From the NCBI GenBank assembly GCA_947626205.1, contig CANQRO010000048.1:1-11215 (forward strand): 11,215 nt of DNA, written 5' to 3'. Below, one piece after another: positions 7,969-11,215 of this stretch (the first letter of the stretch is position 1; each line of letters starts with the position of its first letter). The DNA comes from an uncultured Clostridia bacterium. GTDB taxonomy: Bacteria; Bacillota; Clostridia; TANB77; CAG-508. Made by a program: the position numbers and the translations under genes. The notes below the pieces were generated by a model. It had not been told where the DNA came from. It made no database searches and saw nothing but the letters and a program-made list of their open reading frames with translations.

Positions 7969-8427
7969 ATGAAAAGAAAAGAAAAAAGAATGATATTAAT
8001 AATCATTATAGTAGGAATACTAATAATAGGGGGAATATTACTTTTAAAAGGTAATAGAAAAGATAAGGAAACTACAGGAAATGAAGTAACGGAAAAATAT
8101 GTAGAAGTATTAGAAGATGGAACAAAATTAAATGTAAGTAATAAATTGAAAGAAACAAAGAAGTTAGAAGGGTTAGAAATAAGTAATATAGAATTAACAC
8201 ATAGAGAAGGGGTATCAAGAGTAATAGGAACAGTAATAAATAACACAAATGAAAGTAAAGGATTAACGCCAATAGTATTAACATTATATGATGATAAAGG
8301 AAACGAATTAGAAAGATTAGAAGGATTAATAGAGCCATTAGAAGCAGGGGGAAGTGCAGAAATAAATATAGGTGTATCAAAAGATTATGCAAATGCGTAT
8401 GATTTTAAAGTAGAAAGAAATAAATAA
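7969..8427 (+). CDS. Membrane-anchored FxLYD-like domain protein
   Basis: The 152-residue product has a basic N-terminus, one membrane segment (about residues 8-26) and an extracytoplasmic domain. Residues 60-150, with GTVINNTNESKG, then VLTLYDDKGNELERLEG and IEPLEAGGSAEINIG, resemble the FxLYD beta-sandwich fold found in many secreted proteins of Bacillota. Its exact function is unknown. The ATG lies eight bases after AAGGAGG (7954-7960). It is followed after 17 bases by the prepilin-like giant gene, so the two are probably cotranscribed, and the small protein may help export, anchor or assemble the large one; that role is inference. No CGG codon is present. Confidence 0.65.
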   Translation: MKRKEKRMILIIIIVGILIIGGILLLKGNRKDKETTGNEVTEKYVEVLEDGTKLNVSNKLKETKKLEGLEISNIELTHREGVSRVIGTVINNTNESKGLTPIVLTLYDDKGNELERLEGLIEPLEAGGSAEINIGVSKDYANAYDFKVERNK

Positions 8428-8444
8428 AATGCGGAGGTAAAATA

Positions 8445-11215
8445 ATGAAAAAAGAACGGTGGTATAACCTTAATAGCACTTGTAATAACGATACTTGTAT
8501 TATTAATATTGGCAGGAATAACATTAAACCTAGCATTAGATAAAAATGGAATAATAAAAAAGGCAATGGATACAGGAGAAAAGTATAAAATATCAGAATA
8601 TATTGATAGAATACAAATATCCAGAGCAACAGTAATGGCCGAAAATGATGGAAAAGTAACATTAGATCTATTAATAGAACAAATATATAAAGATAAAATA
8701 GTGCCAAGAGGGAACATAGCAAAGTTAAATGAAGAGAAAGCGAGAATGGTAACAAAAGAGGGGTACATATTTGATATAACAGTAAAGGAGACAGAATACA
8801 AAGGAAAAGTAGAAGGAAAAGTAGATATAGTACCTGAATACAAAGAAGGAAATATAATATATGATATAGATCCAAAAAAGTGGACAAATGAGAAGATAAA
8901 ATTAACAATAAAGCAAAACATAGAGGGAAATTATAAAATACAATATAGTTTCGATGGGACAAAATGGATAGATTATAAAGAGCCAATAGAAATAGAAGAA
9001 AATAAGACAGTATATATGTGTTTAACAAACATAGCGGAAATACAGGGAAGTTTTACGAGTGTAAAAATAACGAAGATAGATAAATTGAATCCACAAGAAT
9101 TTGTGCCAAAAGTAACAGCAACAACAAATAGTATAAAAATAGATGCAAGCGATGCAAAAGACACACCAGGAACAGATAAATACGGAGAAAGTGGAATAGG
9201 AGAAATATGGTATAGTAAAGATAACGGAGACCATTGGGAAACAAATGAAGATAAAACAAAAACAGACTACACGTATACGCAATTAACTCAAGATACGCCA
9301 TATGCAATAAAAGTAAAAGTAATAGATAATGCAACAAATGCATTAGAAGTAGAAGTAAAGGGAATAAAGACAGGAACAGTAACAGGAGGAAGTGGAAACA
9401 TAACAATAAATGCACCAATATGGGATGCAAATACACATAAAGCAAAAGCAACAATAACAAAAGAAAATAATGTTTCAGATAATTTAAAAATACAATATCA
9501 AGTAAATAGCTATGAAGAAACAGGATGGACAACAGGAGAAACAGTAGGAGAATTAGAACATGGAGACACAGTATATGCAAGATTATGGGATGGAACGAAT
9601 GGTGGTAGTCATACAAGTATTAAAATAGAAGATAGTATAGCACCAACAATAACAGTAAGAATAGATTTAACAGGAACAAATCAAATAAGAGCAAGTGTAA
9701 CATCAAATGATGACCAATATGGAATGGATGAGATACCAACATATACATTTGCAATAAAGAGAACAGAAGAAGGAGATAATGCATATACTCAAAATACGAC
9801 CGGAACAGAAACAAGTAAAACATTCACAGGATTAACCCAAGGAGTAGAATATACAATAAAAGTAACAGCAAATGATAAAGCAGGAAACGAAGGAATAGGA
9901 ACAAACAAAACAATGACAGGAACAGTGGCAGGAGGAAGTGGAAACATAACAATAAATGCACCAATGTGGGATGCAAATACACATAAAGCAAGAGTAACAA
10001 TAACAAAAGGAAATAATGTTTCAGATAATTTGAAAATACAATATCAAGTAAATAGCTATGAAGAAGCAGGCTGGATAACAGGAACAATAGTAACAGAATT
10101 AGAACATGGAGACACAGTATATGCAAGATTATGGGATGGAACGAATGGTGGTAGTCATACAAGTATTAAGGTAATAGATGATGATGATCCAAATGAAGCA
10201 ACAATTAATTTAAGTGGAACTAGTGCAACATCAGAAACGAGTGTAACAGCGACAGTAACACTTGTGGACAACCAGAGTGGAATAGATATACAAAATAGCA
10301 AATGGATATATACACAAAATCCTTCAAAAATAGGAACTGATCCAAATAAATACAATAGAACATTTAATACTAACCCAGAATTATTAACATTAGCAAGTAC
10401 AGAAGCAGGAACATATTATTTACATGTATTAAGTGTAGATAAAGCTGGAAATAAATCTGAAGCAGTATCTGGAGGAGTAACAGTAACATCAGGAGCGATA
10501 GTAACATACCACATAGACACAAATAATACTCAAACAGAAAAGATACTGACAGGACATAATTGTATACAACCTACAACAGTAACAGCAACTAAAGCAGGAT
10601 ATATATTTGTAGGATGGAGAAGAGATACACAAGCAAATTCAACAGTAGAAACAAGTGTAATAATGGCAAACTCACCAATAGATTTATATGCAGTATTCAA
10701 AAAAGATGTAAAATTAACAACATATAATAACAATACAACTTCAACAGTAACAACGAAACAACAATACTATAATAATGGACAAGTATTAAATCCAACATTC
10801 ACAGTAGACCAAAATAAAAAAGATGGATGGACACCAATAGGATGGTCTACTGACGGTACAAAAGGAAATACTACTATAACTAACCCTAAAATAGATAATT
10901 TAGGACTAAGTGGAGATCTAACATTATATGGTATTTACTCAAAAGATGTAACAGTAAACTTATATAACAATAATTCAACAGCAAGTGTAAATACAGGAAA
11001 AGCATATTATAATAGTAACAATAAAACAGATGGATATACACTTAAATTAGATCAAGCAACAAAAAATAATTGGACACCAAAGGGATGGAGTACATCTAAT
11101 GCAGCAAAGCCAGGTAAAACTTATGACAATGGTGCAACAGTTGTATTTACAGATGCTACAACAAGCCTTTATGGATTTTATGAAAGAACAGTAACTGTAT
11201 CATATAATGCCAATA
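8445..11215 (+). CDS. Giant prepilin-like surface protein, +1 shift at CGG (partial)
   Basis: Read with a +1 shift at codon 5, this gives at least 923 residues, still open at the window end. After MKKE and the shifted residue comes a type IV prepilin-like N-terminus: GITLIALVITI, then LVLLILAG, with Ala instead of the usual Glu at +5. The N-terminal stalk to about 210 shows no recognised domain. Then come a fibronectin III-like domain (about 217-308), module A1 (309-393), a second FnIII-like domain (399-490), module A2 (491-575), a third Ig/FnIII-like domain (582-678), and InlB/Listeria-Bacteroides-type repeats from about 686 with GWRRDT, GWSTDGT, GWSTSN and LYG(I/F)Y motifs. It is probably an exported adhesin or pseudopilin. 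The ATG follows GGAGG (8433-8437) by seven bases. The frame entered by that ATG without a shift ends after some 30 codons. Confidence 0.8.
8457..8460 (+). other. Putative +1 recoding site CGGT in the prepilin-like gene
   Basis: The start reads ATG AAA AAA GAA CGG TGG TAT. Skipping the C gives GAA GGT GGT ATA ACC and opens a frame of more than 900 codons that begins with the prepilin motif. If the four bases are instead read as Arg, the leader becomes MKKERGITLIAL, which fits the usual basic residue before the prepilin glycine. Confidence 0.6.
9370..9623 (+). repeat. Module A copy 1 of a 546 bp period repeat
   Basis: This 254-base segment inside the surface protein gene recurs at 9916-10169 with no indels and about 15 differences by hand count. 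It encodes an 85-residue module with GGSGNITINAP, NNVSDNLKIQYQVNSYEE and YARLWDGTNGGSHTSIK. Together with the FnIII-like domain after it, it forms a 182-codon unit. Confidence 0.9.
9916..10169 (+). repeat. Module A copy 2 of a 546 bp period repeat
   Basis: This is the second copy, offset by exactly 546 bases from the first. The last 70 or so bases (ELEHGDTVYARLWDGTNGG region) are nearly identical in DNA, including synonymous positions, which indicates a recent duplication or ongoing gene conversion. Confidence 0.9.

Noticed and set aside
8072..10355. Long leucine-, phenylalanine- and tyrosine-rich reading frames on the - strand across the surface protein gene
   Set aside because: They are low-complexity antisense shadows of repetitive, AT-rich coding DNA, with no ribosome binding sites and no recognisable domains.

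Overview
The window is a low-GC, AT-rich chromosomal segment with strong AGGAGG-type ribosome binding sites. Arginine is mostly coded by AGA. It carries Clostridia-type genes: a prepilin-like giant surface protein with an ITLIALVITI leader, a ComEC, and a BofC-like spore protein. I infer an uncultivated or gut-type member of the Clostridia (Bacillota), probably a spore former; the species cannot be read from this window.

Layout, all genes on the + strand. (1) 1-1518: the end of the str operon, with the fusA 3' end and then tuf, closed by a clear intrinsic terminator at 1534-1580. (2) 1744-3024: an amidohydrolase of the MTA/SAH deaminase type, starting at a TTG codon behind a good ribosome binding site. 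(3) 3025-3270: an AT-rich gap with five imperfect 26-28 bp tandem repeats and a near-consensus sigma-A promoter. (4) 3271-4597: a secreted SH3-SH3-NlpC/P60 cell wall hydrolase. (5) 4637-7109: the DNA uptake channel protein ComEC, preceded by a hairpin and a possible nine-codon leader peptide. (6) 7177-7773: a membrane-anchored BofC-like protein behind a sigma-G-like promoter. (7) 7969-8427 and 8445 to the window end: an FxLYD-like membrane-anchored protein and a giant prepilin-like surface protein with repeated modules, sharing a strong extended -10 promoter.

The outstanding observation is a decoding anomaly. Three genes (the NlpC/P60 hydrolase, comEC and the prepilin-like gene) are each broken by exactly one +1 frameshift. 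In all three the shift lies exactly at an in-frame CGG codon followed by A or T, and dropping the C, or reading CGGN as one four-base codon, restores a full domain architecture. I found no other CGG in a true reading frame in the window: the intact genes contain none, although CGA, CGT, AGA and AGG are all used as arginine. The three sites also share the context ACGG-NN-GTA. The simplest reading is that CGG is not a normal sense codon in this organism and acts as a +1 frameshift signal or natural quadruplet codon. A systematic sequencing error or true pseudogenes must still be excluded.

Functionally, elongation factors are followed by a nucleoside-salvage enzyme and then by a run of envelope genes: wall hydrolysis, DNA uptake, a spore-compartment protein and a surface adhesin. 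If the recoding is real, secretion and function of the hydrolase, ComEC and the adhesin all depend on it.
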